Assembly: GCA_021108075.1 (NCBI GenBank)
Contig: JAIORP010000063.1
Coordinates: 1 to 41,937, forward strand
Origin: Candidatus Omnitrophota bacterium
GTDB lineage: Bacteria; Omnitrophota; Gorgyraeia; Zapsychrales; Zapsychraceae
Length of the DNA stretch: 41,937 nt
Direction of reading: 5' to 3'
Shown: positions 26,746-34,733 of the stretch, piece by piece
Layout of the letters: each line of letters begins with the position of its first letter
Position numbering within the stretch: position 1 is the first letter of the stretch
Made by a program: the position numbers and the translations under genes
The notes under the pieces: model-generated
Database searches by the model: none
Told to the model about the DNA's origin: nothing
What the model saw: the letters and a program-made list of their open reading frames with translations, nothing else

Positions 26746-26789
26746 CTCTACTGATTCAATAGAATTAATTAGGAATAGGGGATGATTAA

Positions 26790-27227
26790 ATGAAATTATC
26801 AACAAAAGGACGTTATGGCAGTCGCTTAATGCTCGATCTTGCCCGACACCAAGCACGCGGTCCGGTCCTTTTACGTGATATTGCCGGGCGACAATCGATT
26901 TCAGAGAAATATTTGTGGCAGCTCATTCCCCCGCTTAAACGGGCCGGTTTAGTCAATTCCACCCGTGGGGCGCATGGAGGCTATCGTTTGGCCAGACAAC
27001 CCAAAGAAATCACATTGTATGATATTATCGTTGAGTTGGAAGGCCCATTGAATCTAGTGGATTGTGTTGATCAGCCCGATCAGTGTGAGCAATTTGATCT
27101 TTGCGTGACGCGCGAAGTGTGGCACGAACTCGCCCGTGTTATGAAGGAAAAATTGCAAAACATCACCCTGGCCGATCTTCTTGAACGCTATCATAATCGC
27201 TTGAATGCTTTATCATATAGTATATAA
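26790..27227 (+). CDS. Rrf2-family transcriptional regulator, likely of sulfur or Fe-S metabolism
   Basis: A 145-residue protein with the Rrf2 winged helix (MKLSTKGRYGSRLMLDLA at the start, SISEKYLWQLIPPLKRAGLV at ~37-56, STRGAHGGYRLAR at ~58-70). Three cysteines follow in DCVDQPDQCEQFDLC, spaced C-x6-C-x5-C, close to the IscR C-x5-C-x5-C cluster ligand pattern, so it may carry an Fe-S cluster. It lies directly upstream of an O-acetylhomoserine sulfhydrylase gene and near cysteine synthase, so CymR/IscR-like control of sulfur genes is the best guess. GGGGATG precedes ATG 26790. The promoter of the next gene overlaps its stop codon. Confidence 0.85.
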   Translation: MKLSTKGRYGSRLMLDLARHQARGPVLLRDIAGRQSISEKYLWQLIPPLKRAGLVNSTRGAHGGYRLARQPKEITLYDIIVELEGPLNLVDCVDQPDQCEQFDLCVTREVWHELARVMKEKLQNITLADLLERYHNRLNALSYSI

Positions 27228-27228
27228 T
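27201..27228 (+). promoter_or_regulatory. Promoter of the sulfhydrylase gene, overlapping the regulator's 3' end
   Basis: TTGAAT at 27201-27206, a 16-base spacer and TATAAT at 27223-27228. A start near 27235 gives a leader of about 105 bases containing two hairpins. Confidence 0.55.
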
Positions 27229-27255
27229 TAATCTGTTTAAACATAAACCCTGGAA

Positions 27256-27337
27256 GGCTGTCCGAAAATGGCTTTGTTGCGGATGTCCATTCTCGGACAG
27301 CCTCCCGGTAGCAATATCCATTGCTAAGAGGAGGGGG
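27256..27337 (+). promoter_or_regulatory. Structured 5' leader with a sequestered ribosome site
   Basis: Hairpin 1: GGCTGTCCGAAAATGG (27256-27271) pairs with 27287-27302, 15 of 16 positions, 15-base loop, no T run. Hairpin 2: TAGCAAT / ATTGCTA (27309-27315, 27320-27326) extended by CCTCC (27301-27305) pairing with GGAGG (27330-27334). The latter is the ribosome site of the gene starting at 27342. The two hairpins share CC at 27301-27302, so they could compete. It looks like a translational switch; no known riboswitch class is recognised. Confidence 0.55.
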
Positions 27338-27341
27338 ACAC

Positions 27342-28618
<1,277 letters not shown>

Positions 28619-28644
28619 AAAAGATAGCGGAGAGCAGGCAATTA

Positions 28645-28786
28645 TACCAATTCCGGTGAATCTCCTCGCAGCAGAGCTCAGAGGAATTCACTCCATTAAA
28701 AAATTTCCAAACCCAATTTTGCTTTTCTAGCCGCTAAGGCGAGAATATCAGAATTGAAATAGAACAATTCATTAATGGATTTGGTA
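28645..28786 (+). repeat. 142-bp palindromic element, copy D, enlarged by extra hairpins
   Basis: Both ends match the 80-bp element (TACCAATTCC at the left, CATTAATGGATTTGGTA at the right) and the middle retains CCAATTTTGCTTTTC and CAGAATT. About 40 extra bases near 28656-28695 form their own hairpin (GTGAAT and TCCTC paired with GAGGA and TTCAC). A second insert of about 20 bases lies near 28729-28748. It sits ~80 bases before cysteine synthase. Confidence 0.7.
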
Positions 28787-28864
28787 TGACTTCGCGTGAG
28801 CGTGTGCCGGAATCACGCGGGTTTTGTGTGATGGGAGGCTAAACGTTCTTAAAAGGAGATGATG

Positions 28865-29791
28865 ATGGGTAAAATATATAGGGATATCACAAAGACCATA
28901 GGCAGGACGCCTTTGGTGAAAATTAATCGGCTGACTGAAGGCCTTGAGGCAACGATTTTGGCCAAACTGGAATCGTTTAATCCTTTGTCGAGTATTAAAG
29001 ACCGGATCGGGGTGGCCATGATTGAGGCCGCTGAGAAAAAAGGTTTAATCAATAAAAACACGGTTATTATCGAGCCGACCAGCGGGAACACCGGAATCGC
29101 CTTAGCATTTGTCTGTGCGGCTAAAGGGTACCAGCTCGTGTTGACCATGCCGGACACCATGAGTATTGAACGCCGCAAATTGCTGAATATTTTTGGAGCG
29201 AGATTGGTTTTAACCGATGGGTCCTTAGGGATGAACGGGGCGGTGTCCAGGGCCGAGGAATTAGCCGGTGAAACCCCGAACAGTTTTATGCCGCAACAAT
29301 TCAAGAATGAGGCCAATCCTAAGAAACATCAAGAGACAACGGTTGAAGAAATATTGAAAGACACAGATGGGCAATTTGATTATTTTGTCGCCGGGGTTGG
29401 AACAGGTGGAACGATCACCGGTGTTGGGGCTGTCTTGAAGCAGAAAAAAGCGAAGGTGACCGTGATCGCGGTTGAACCGGCTGAGTCGCAAGTTCTGGCC
29501 GGCCAGAGTCCTGGCGCGCACAAAATTCAGGGTATTGGCGCGGGTTTTGTTCCAGATATTTTGCGTGAGGATGTGATCGATGAGATTTTGCCTGTATCCC
29601 ATGTTGATTCCGGTGAAGTGGCCCGTCAATTAGCCAAAAAAGAAGGTATTTTAACGGGGATTTCCGGCGGGGCTGCTATGTGGTGCGCTCTGGAAGTTGC
29701 CAAACGTCCGGAAGCCAGAGGAAAAACAATTGTCGTCATCTTGCCAGACACAGGGGAACGATACCTCTCAACCTGGCTTTTTGACGAATAA
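28865..29791 (+). CDS. cysK: Cysteine synthase A (O-acetylserine sulfhydrylase)
   Basis: A 308-residue fold-type II PLP enzyme making cysteine from O-acetylserine and sulfide. Visible blocks are [11 protein letters not shown] near 12, [11 protein letters not shown] near 40 with the PLP lysine, [13 protein letters not shown] near 70, [12 protein letters not shown] near 175 and LTGISGGAA near 262, all typical of CysK. Length fits the family. ATG 28865 is chosen among three consecutive ATG codons because AAAGGAG (28852-28858) overlaps the first and is best spaced from the third. With metY and the Rrf2 regulator it forms a sulfur-assimilation block, but repeat copy D and a 246-base gap separate it from metY. 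Confidence 0.92.
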   Translation: MGKIYRDITKTIGRTPLVKINRLTEGLEATILAKLESFNPLSSIKDRIGVAMIEAAEKKGLINKNTVIIEPTSGNTGIALAFVCAAKGYQLVLTMPDTMSIERRKLLNIFGARLVLTDGSLGMNGAVSRAEELAGETPNSFMPQQFKNEANPKKHQETTVEEILKDTDGQFDYFVAGVGTGGTITGVGAVLKQKKAKVTVIAVEPAESQVLAGQSPGAHKIQGIGAGFVPDILREDVIDEILPVSHVDSGEVARQLAKKEGILTGISGGAAMWCALEVAKRPEARGKTIVVILPDTGERYLSTWLFDE

Positions 29792-29952
29792 TCCCGGAAA
29801 AGGGTGTCGTTTCTCATATAATTTTTATTTGCAATCATTTATAAAATTTCGTTTTTAGCCATGGATGGCAACAGGTGTGGAGAGATTGCATCAAACATTG
29901 TAAAACAAGACTTTGTGAGAAATGATGGAATTTTTTTAAGCCACCTCTTCAT

Positions 29953-30423
29953 ATGAATAAACAAATTGGAAAAATAATCGCATTATCGGTTTCATCTAAA
30001 AAGGGCGTCAAAAAAAAGAATGTCTCCCGGGCCCATTTTAGTGAAAATTTTGGCATCGACGGAGATGCGCATGCCGGTCGTGACCATCGTCAGGTGAGTT
30101 TTCTGGCGCTGGAATCTTTTGCCAAAATCCGCGCTCAAGGCCTTGATGTCCAGCCCGGTGATTTTGCTGAAAATATCACAACCCGGGGTATTGACTGGTC
30201 CAAGGTTAAGATAGGGGATGCGATTCAATTGGGCGCGCGGGTTGTCCTCGACGTTTCACAAATCGGTAAAGTCTGCCATAAACCCTGCTCGATTTATCAT
30301 CAAGTCGGCAGCTGCATCATGCCGTCGGAAGGGATTTTCGGTGTTGTGACCAAGGGCGGTGAGGTCCTTGTGGGTGACGCGCTCGTTCATAACCCGGCAA
30401 AGGCCCCACTGACACGGCGGTAA
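29953..30423 (+). CDS. MOSC-domain protein
   Basis: A 156-residue stand-alone MOSC domain. Signature parts are GIDGDAHAGRDHRQVSFLALES (~36-57), DVQPGDFAENITTRGID (~67-83), the conserved Cys region GKVCHKPCSIYHQVGSCIMP (~105-125) and GIFGVVTKGGEVLVGD. MOSC domains bind molybdenum cofactor or carry sulfur through the conserved cysteine; stand-alone forms are of poorly defined role. It follows the sulfur genes but after 161 bases, and no clear ribosome site precedes ATG 29953, so operon membership is uncertain. Confidence 0.85.
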   Translation: MNKQIGKIIALSVSSKKGVKKKNVSRAHFSENFGIDGDAHAGRDHRQVSFLALESFAKIRAQGLDVQPGDFAENITTRGIDWSKVKIGDAIQLGARVVLDVSQIGKVCHKPCSIYHQVGSCIMPSEGIFGVVTKGGEVLVGDALVHNPAKAPLTRR

Positions 30424-30507
30424 TCCTCGTGACGGTTTTTTTCGATCTGATTGACGCGTTTTTTCTTTTCTCGCCGAGAATTCTGTCATTTTTTTTTCGC
30501 ATAATTA

Positions 30508-30536
30508 TTGACAAGGCCTTATTTGACAGGTAACAT
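30508..30536 (+). promoter_or_regulatory. Candidate promoter for the MscS-type channel gene
   Basis: TTGACA at 30508-30513, a 17-base spacer and TAACAT at 30531-30536. A perfect TATAAT at 30556-30561 nearby lacks a -35 partner. The leader to GTG 30705 would be ~160 bases. Confidence 0.45.
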
Positions 30537-30704
30537 AACAGACAAGTTCCGGATATATAATGTTCGCTCAAATCAAAATCCGATATCAACGTCACCTTAA
30601 TATATAATTTTACCTGCCCGCATGAGACAGGAACAATTCGGCTTAAAAACAGCTGTCCACCTACGGCGATGTGTTTCACATCCTTACATAAGGAGTTTTC
30701 TGTC

Positions 30705-31718
30705 GTGTCGAGATGTTTTCGCGTTCTATTCATAACTGGAAATGTTTTTTGGATGATATTGGCTTACCAGCCTGTTTTCGCACAAGCAACCGGGGAGAAC
30801 CCCAGCCCGGTTGCACTGTTTGAAAGTGTTAGTCCCGCGAATGTCGAGTATTATTTGAACAATATGACGCTTTTGCCGAATTCGATCCTTCACCGCGTTT
30901 GGACAAGCGTATTTATCATCCTCATTAGCTATATAATTTTGTTTGCCCTGGTGAGTTTGGTCAATAAAAAAGTTCCGAATATCCGCGTCCGTCACATTAT
31001 TCGCCGCTATGTCGTTTATTTCATCAACTTTCTTTTGATATTTATCATTTTTTTTATCTGGATTCAAAAGCTGAACACGATTACCATCTTTCTGGGGGTG
31101 GCATCAGCCGGTTTGGCCTTAGCCCTGCAGGAAGTGTTATTGTGTGCGGCCGGTTGGTTTCTCATCATATCCCGCCGTCCGTTTGAAGTCGGCGACCGGA
31201 TTGAAATCGGCAACATCAAAGGGGATGTGATCGATATCCGTTTGCTTCAGACATCCTTGCTCGAAATTGGGAATTGGGTTTCCGCTGATCAAAGCACCGG
31301 CCGCATTGTGAATGTGCCCAATAGCGCGGTCTATAAAAGTGCTAATTACAATTACAGCCGCGGATTTGAATTCATATGGAATGAATTCCCTATAGTCGTC
31401 ACATTTGAGAGTGACTGGCCACGGGCGAAAGATATCATGCTGCGGCACGCCAATGATATGGTTAAAGGCATGGAAGATCATATCCGGCGGAAGATCGATG
31501 CGATGCGCAACCGGTACATGATTTATTATGGCAAACTTACACCGATTGTGTATGTTAATATAAAAGATAGCGGTGTCGAATTAACATTGCGTTATTTAAC
31601 AGAAGCAAAAAAGAGGCGTTCTTCCCAGGATCAGTTATGTCAGGCCATCCTCACAGATTTTGCCGAAGAAGAGCGGGTTAATTTCGCCTATCCGACGTAT
31701 CGAATTGTTAAAACATAA
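30705..31718 (+). CDS. MscS-family mechanosensitive channel
   Basis: A 337-residue protein with a probable signal or first membrane segment (residues 6-24) and membrane segments at ~65-90, ~100-125 and ~127-155. The pore helix region ASAGLALALQEVLLCAAGWF is followed by the MscS beta-domain (FEVGDRIEIGNIKGDVIDI, RIVNVPNSAVYKSANYNY). The pore helix is less Gly/Ala-regular than E. coli MscS. It probably releases solutes under hypo-osmotic shock. GTG 30705 is chosen because AAGGAG lies at 30690-30695 with nine-base spacing; the longer frame from 30669 would include the ribosome site. Confidence 0.85.
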   Translation: MSRCFRVLFITGNVFWMILAYQPVFAQATGENPSPVALFESVSPANVEYYLNNMTLLPNSILHRVWTSVFIILISYIILFALVSLVNKKVPNIRVRHIIRRYVVYFINFLLIFIIFFIWIQKLNTITIFLGVASAGLALALQEVLLCAAGWFLIISRRPFEVGDRIEIGNIKGDVIDIRLLQTSLLEIGNWVSADQSTGRIVNVPNSAVYKSANYNYSRGFEFIWNEFPIVVTFESDWPRAKDIMLRHANDMVKGMEDHIRRKIDAMRNRYMIYYGKLTPIVYVNIKDSGVELTLRYLTEAKKRRSSQDQLCQAILTDFAEEERVNFAYPTYRIVKT

Positions 31719-31878
31719 TCGCACGCGATGAAGCATAGATTTTTTTAAAATCTGATCATTAACCTATGATCGGACCATAAACAGCGATTATGTTTTTAAT
31801 ATTCTCTGATTAACTCATCTGGAAATAAGAAACAATTTAAACACTGGCGTATAAACAAAAAAATAAACAAATCATATT

Positions 31879-33600
31879 ATGTCCTATTTAGTTTTAGCTC
31901 GTAAATATCGACCAACAGATTTTGATAATGTTATCGGCCAGAGCCATATTACCGATATCCTAAAAAGTGCCATTGAATCGGACCGTTTAGCCCACGCCTA
32001 TTTATTTTGCGGTCCGCGCGGGATCGGTAAGACCTCTTGTGCCCGCATTCTGGCCAAGGCCCTGAACTGTCAAGAGGGCCCGACGGTCAAACCCTGCAAT
32101 ACCTGTGCTGTTTGCGCGGATATCACAAAAGGCAACAGTTTTGACGTGCTCGAAATCGACGGGGCCTCTAACCGGGGGATTGACGAGATCCGGGCATTAA
32201 GGGAGAACGTGAAGTTCGCGCCGAACTATAGCCGTTATAAAGTCTATATTGTCGACGAGGTCCATATGCTGACGACCGAAGCCTTTAATGCTTTGTTAAA
32301 GACCCTCGAAGAACCGCCTCCTCACGTCAAATTTATTTTTGCCACCACTGAGCCGAACAAATTACCGGCGACCATTATTTCCCGGTGTCAGCGTTTTGAC
32401 TTTAAACGGATTTCCGTTCAAACCACATTGACATTGCTAACCGAAATCAGTAAAAAAGAAAAGGTTAACATCGCGCAGGAGGCTTTATTCGCGATCGCCA
32501 GGGCCTCTAAAGGCAGCCTTCGTGACGCGTTAAGCATCCTGGACCAAATTTCAGCTTTGAATGACCGCACGATCGGCGCGGAAGATGTCTTCTCGATGTT
32601 AGGCATTGTTGAGACGGACTTGCTGTTCCGGCTGGTTGACGCGTTAGGCCAAAAGGATTGCATTGAGGCGTTGAAAATTCTGGAGAGCATCACAGAGAAA
32701 GGCAAGGACATTCGTCAGCTGGGCCGCGATCTTATTGAACATTTTCGTCATCTGATGGTGATTAAGATCGGCGGTAAATCCCTGGGTAAATTGATTGATT
32801 ATCCCATCAGCATTAAAGAACTGTTGTTAAAGCAATGTGAATTGTTTACGCTAAAGGAGATCCTTAAATCGATCGATACCTTTATTCAGGCCCAGGAAAC
32901 AGCCCGGATTACGGAATCAAACCGTATGTCCCTGGAAGTCGCCTTTGCGAAATTAACGTACACGGGGAAAGAACGCGCGGTGAACAACACTAAAAGCCCG
33001 GGCGCGAAACAAGCACCGGAGCAGAAATCGTCCTATTCACCGATAGATGTCTTAAAAAATAATAAAGGGGAAGTCCGGACTTTTCCGGATGATGATTCGT
33101 CAAAGCCGCATAAAGGCCCGGAAGAAGACATGCCTGCCGCAACGCAGCAGGCGCGGGCGGGCGGGCCGGATACGCCAGGCCCGGATGCCGCCGAATCGAA
33201 TGAAGAAGAATCGATTGAAAAGTTGGGGGTTGTTATGGAACAGGACAGGATGCCTCTGGATATTGACCGTTTGCGACGGTCATGGGATGGCATAACCTAT
33301 GCTGTTAGCCGTAAACGGATGTCGGTTGCCACATATCTGCAGGACGGTTTTCCGGTTGAGTTAAAAAAGGACACTCTGGTCATCGGTTTTAATGAAACCC
33401 AAAGATTTCAAAAAGAAGCGCTCGAAGACGATAAAAGTTTGAAACTGGTCGAAGACGTTTTGAAAGAAAAGACCGGACGTGTAATTGTCATTAAGTATCG
33501 AATCATCAATCAAAAAATTGAGAAGCAGGAAGATGAAGATGTCAGGGATGTCCTGGATGCTTTTGAGGGGCAGGTTACCGACCGTTGGCATAATGAATGA
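31879..33600 (+). CDS. dnaX: DNA polymerase III subunit gamma/tau
   Basis: A 573-residue clamp-loader ATPase. The opening YLVLARKYRPTDFDNVIGQ, Walker A GPRGIGKTS (~44-52), Zn cysteines C64 plus CNTCAVC around 73-79, Walker B YIVDEVHMLTTEAFNALLKT, sensor 1 FIFATTEPNKLP and the SRC arginine-finger motif are all present. After the collar domain a Pro/Gly/Glu-rich linker (~375-455) leads to a C-terminal tau-like domain. No clear ribosome site precedes ATG 31879. RecR follows 191 bases later; ybaB, often placed between dnaX and recR, is absent from this gap. Confidence 0.95.
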   Translation: MSYLVLARKYRPTDFDNVIGQSHITDILKSAIESDRLAHAYLFCGPRGIGKTSCARILAKALNCQEGPTVKPCNTCAVCADITKGNSFDVLEIDGASNRGIDEIRALRENVKFAPNYSRYKVYIVDEVHMLTTEAFNALLKTLEEPPPHVKFIFATTEPNKLPATIISRCQRFDFKRISVQTTLTLLTEISKKEKVNIAQEALFAIARASKGSLRDALSILDQISALNDRTIGAEDVFSMLGIVETDLLFRLVDALGQKDCIEALKILESITEKGKDIRQLGRDLIEHFRHLMVIKIGGKSLGKLIDYPISIKELLLKQCELFTLKEILKSIDTFIQAQETARITESNRMSLEVAFAKLTYTGKERAVNNTKSPGAKQAPEQKSSYSPIDVLKNNKGEVRTFPDDDSSKPHKGPEEDMPAATQQARAGGPDTPGPDAAESNEEESIEKLGVVMEQDRMPLDIDRLRRSWDGITYAVSRKRMSVATYLQDGFPVELKKDTLVIGFNETQRFQKEALEDDKSLKLVEDVLKEKTGRVIVIKYRIINQKIEKQEDEDVRDVLDAFEGQVTDRWHNE

Positions 33601-33683
33601 CATTTTAAGGCGTGACGTAACGATATCCGACGGGAAATAAATCGTGAATGATTATATACCTTTTCCGGGCGTGAGGCTTTGTT

Positions 33684-33712
33684 TTGACCGGCAAAATTTT
33701 ATTTGTTATTTT
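33684..33712 (+). promoter_or_regulatory. Possible promoter upstream of recR
   Basis: TTGACC at 33684-33689, a 17-base spacer and TATTTT at 33707-33712. It suggests that recR can be transcribed separately from dnaX. The -10 box is imperfect. Confidence 0.35.
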
Positions 33713-33791
33713 ATTCTGATGGAAAACGTTGGATCAACAACGCGTTGTTTGCTTAAATCAATAGTAACCGTTTAGAAAGAATTTTATTATT

Positions 33792-34400
33792 ATGTCTTAT
33801 CCTAAATTGATTGAAAGTGTTATTGAACAGCTCATGAAATTACCCGGTATCGGCCGACGCAGCGCGGAAAGAATGGTTTTTTGGATGTTGAACCATCCGC
33901 ATGAAGATGTCTTAGCCATTTCAAACAGCCTGACAGATTTGAAAGAAGGTTTGCGGTTCTGTTCACGCTGTTATAATTTTTCTGAAGCGGAACTCTGCCG
34001 TGTTTGTAATGATATCAGCCGTGACCATAATACGATTTGTGTGGTCGAAGACCCTAAGGATGTGATCGCGATTGAACGTTCGGGTGTCTATAAAGGCGTT
34101 TATCACGTGCTTTTGGGGAATATTGATCCCAGTGAGGGGCGTGGCCCCCAGGACATTCAGATCCCCACATTATTCAAACGCATCGAAACACAGTCCATTA
34201 AAGAGGTGATTATCGCGACCGATCCGGACAATCAGGGTGACATGACAGCCCTGTATATCGTTCAGCATTTGAAAAACACAAACATCACGCTGACCCGTAT
34301 CGGGGTGGGCCTGCCGATGGGCAGTTCGCTTGAGTATGCTGATATGTCGACCCTTGGGATATCGATCAATTCCAGACGGCCTATGGTCGCGTCGGGGTAA
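33792..34400 (+). CDS. recR: Recombination mediator protein RecR
   Basis: A 202-residue protein of normal RecR length. It has the helix-hairpin-helix LMKLPGIGRRSAERM (~13-27), a four-cysteine zinc motif (FCSRC near 56 and LCRVC near 69), a Toprim domain starting ICVVEDPKDVIAIERSG (~80-97) and the C-terminal Walker-like end GLPMGSSLEYADMSTLG. With RecO and RecF it loads RecA on gapped DNA. The upstream dnaX gene is the usual neighbour. Confidence 0.95.
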   Translation: MSYPKLIESVIEQLMKLPGIGRRSAERMVFWMLNHPHEDVLAISNSLTDLKEGLRFCSRCYNFSEAELCRVCNDISRDHNTICVVEDPKDVIAIERSGVYKGVYHVLLGNIDPSEGRGPQDIQIPTLFKRIETQSIKEVIIATDPDNQGDMTALYIVQHLKNTNITLTRIGVGLPMGSSLEYADMSTLGISINSRRPMVASG

Positions 34401-34446
34401 GTCAGATGAGAAGGCCTTTTAATCAAACTTTTTTCCCAGAGAAAGG

Positions 34447-34474
34447 TTGACTTTTACCGGATAGATTGTATAAT
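34447..34474 (+). promoter_or_regulatory. Strong promoter between recR and tRNA-Asn
   Basis: TTGACT at 34447-34452, a 16-base spacer and TATAAT at 34469-34474. It could drive a small RNA that ends at 34614 and, by readthrough, the tRNA gene. Confidence 0.6.
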
Positions 34475-34480
34475 TTAAAA

Positions 34481-34614
34481 ACATTATATTTCTCATATTA
34501 AGGGAATATAGCGTAGAATCATGGTCTGCCAGGCAGTACCAATCTTTATACCATCAGTATCAGTCGCACTATCGGGCCTGTTGATGAAAAATAGCAGAAC
34601 CGATAGTGGTTTTT
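34481..34614 (+). ncRNA. Candidate small non-coding RNA upstream of tRNA-Asn
   Basis: A strong promoter at 34447-34474 and a terminator-like hairpin ending at 34614 delimit a transcript of about 134 bases without a convincing open frame. It contains a further short palindrome CTGCC-A-GGCAG at 34528-34538. No known RNA family is recognised. It could also be simply a leader of the tRNA transcript. Confidence 0.35.
34567..34614 (+). terminator. Terminator-like hairpin upstream of tRNA-Asn
   Basis: A perfect nine-base stem CACTATCGG (34567-34575) / CCGATAGTG (34600-34608) with a 24-base loop, followed by GTTTTT. The long loop lowers certainty. Confidence 0.5.
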
Positions 34615-34657
34615 AAGACAAGAATAATGTGATGTCCGAATTGATTTTATAGATTAT

Positions 34658-34733
34658 TCCCCTGTAGCTCAGCTGGTAGAGCGCGTGGCTGTTAACCACT
34701 AGGTCCGAGGTTCGAGTCCTCGCGGGGGAGCCA
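34658..34733 (+). tRNA. tRNA-Asn (GTT)
   Basis: A 76-base cloverleaf. Acceptor stem TCCCCTG pairs with CGGGGGA, D arm GCTCAGCTGGTAGAGC, anticodon loop CTGTTAA with anticodon GTT, T arm CGAGG-TTCGAGT-CCTCG, discriminator G and an encoded CCA at 34731-34733. The antisense of its 3' half is used as the end of the recombinase gene, and the genomic island begins at its 3' end. Confidence 0.97.

Larger units (their letters stand above)
26458..26789. other. Intergenic region with repeat copy C and promoter
   Basis: 332 bases between tex and the Rrf2 regulator. It holds palindromic element copy C (26624-26703) immediately before the promoter at 26717-26745. A GC-rich patch just after the tex stop, ending in GGTTTTTT, may be a weak terminator. 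Confidence 0.5.

Noticed and set aside
27256..27302. Hairpin 1 of the metY leader as an intrinsic terminator
   Set aside because: No T run follows; CTCCCGG comes directly after the stem.
27256..27337. SAM riboswitch or T-box upstream of metY
   Set aside because: No recognisable four-way junction, k-turn or T-box sequence; only two simple hairpins can be seen.
33601..33791. Possible SRP (4.5S) RNA between dnaX and recR
   Set aside because: The conserved GGAA-loop helix and its asymmetric loop are not present.
34692..34733. Recombinase tail LPREDSNLGPSG as a functional domain
   Set aside because: It is the antisense of tRNA-Asn, so it reflects the integration site and not a protein domain.
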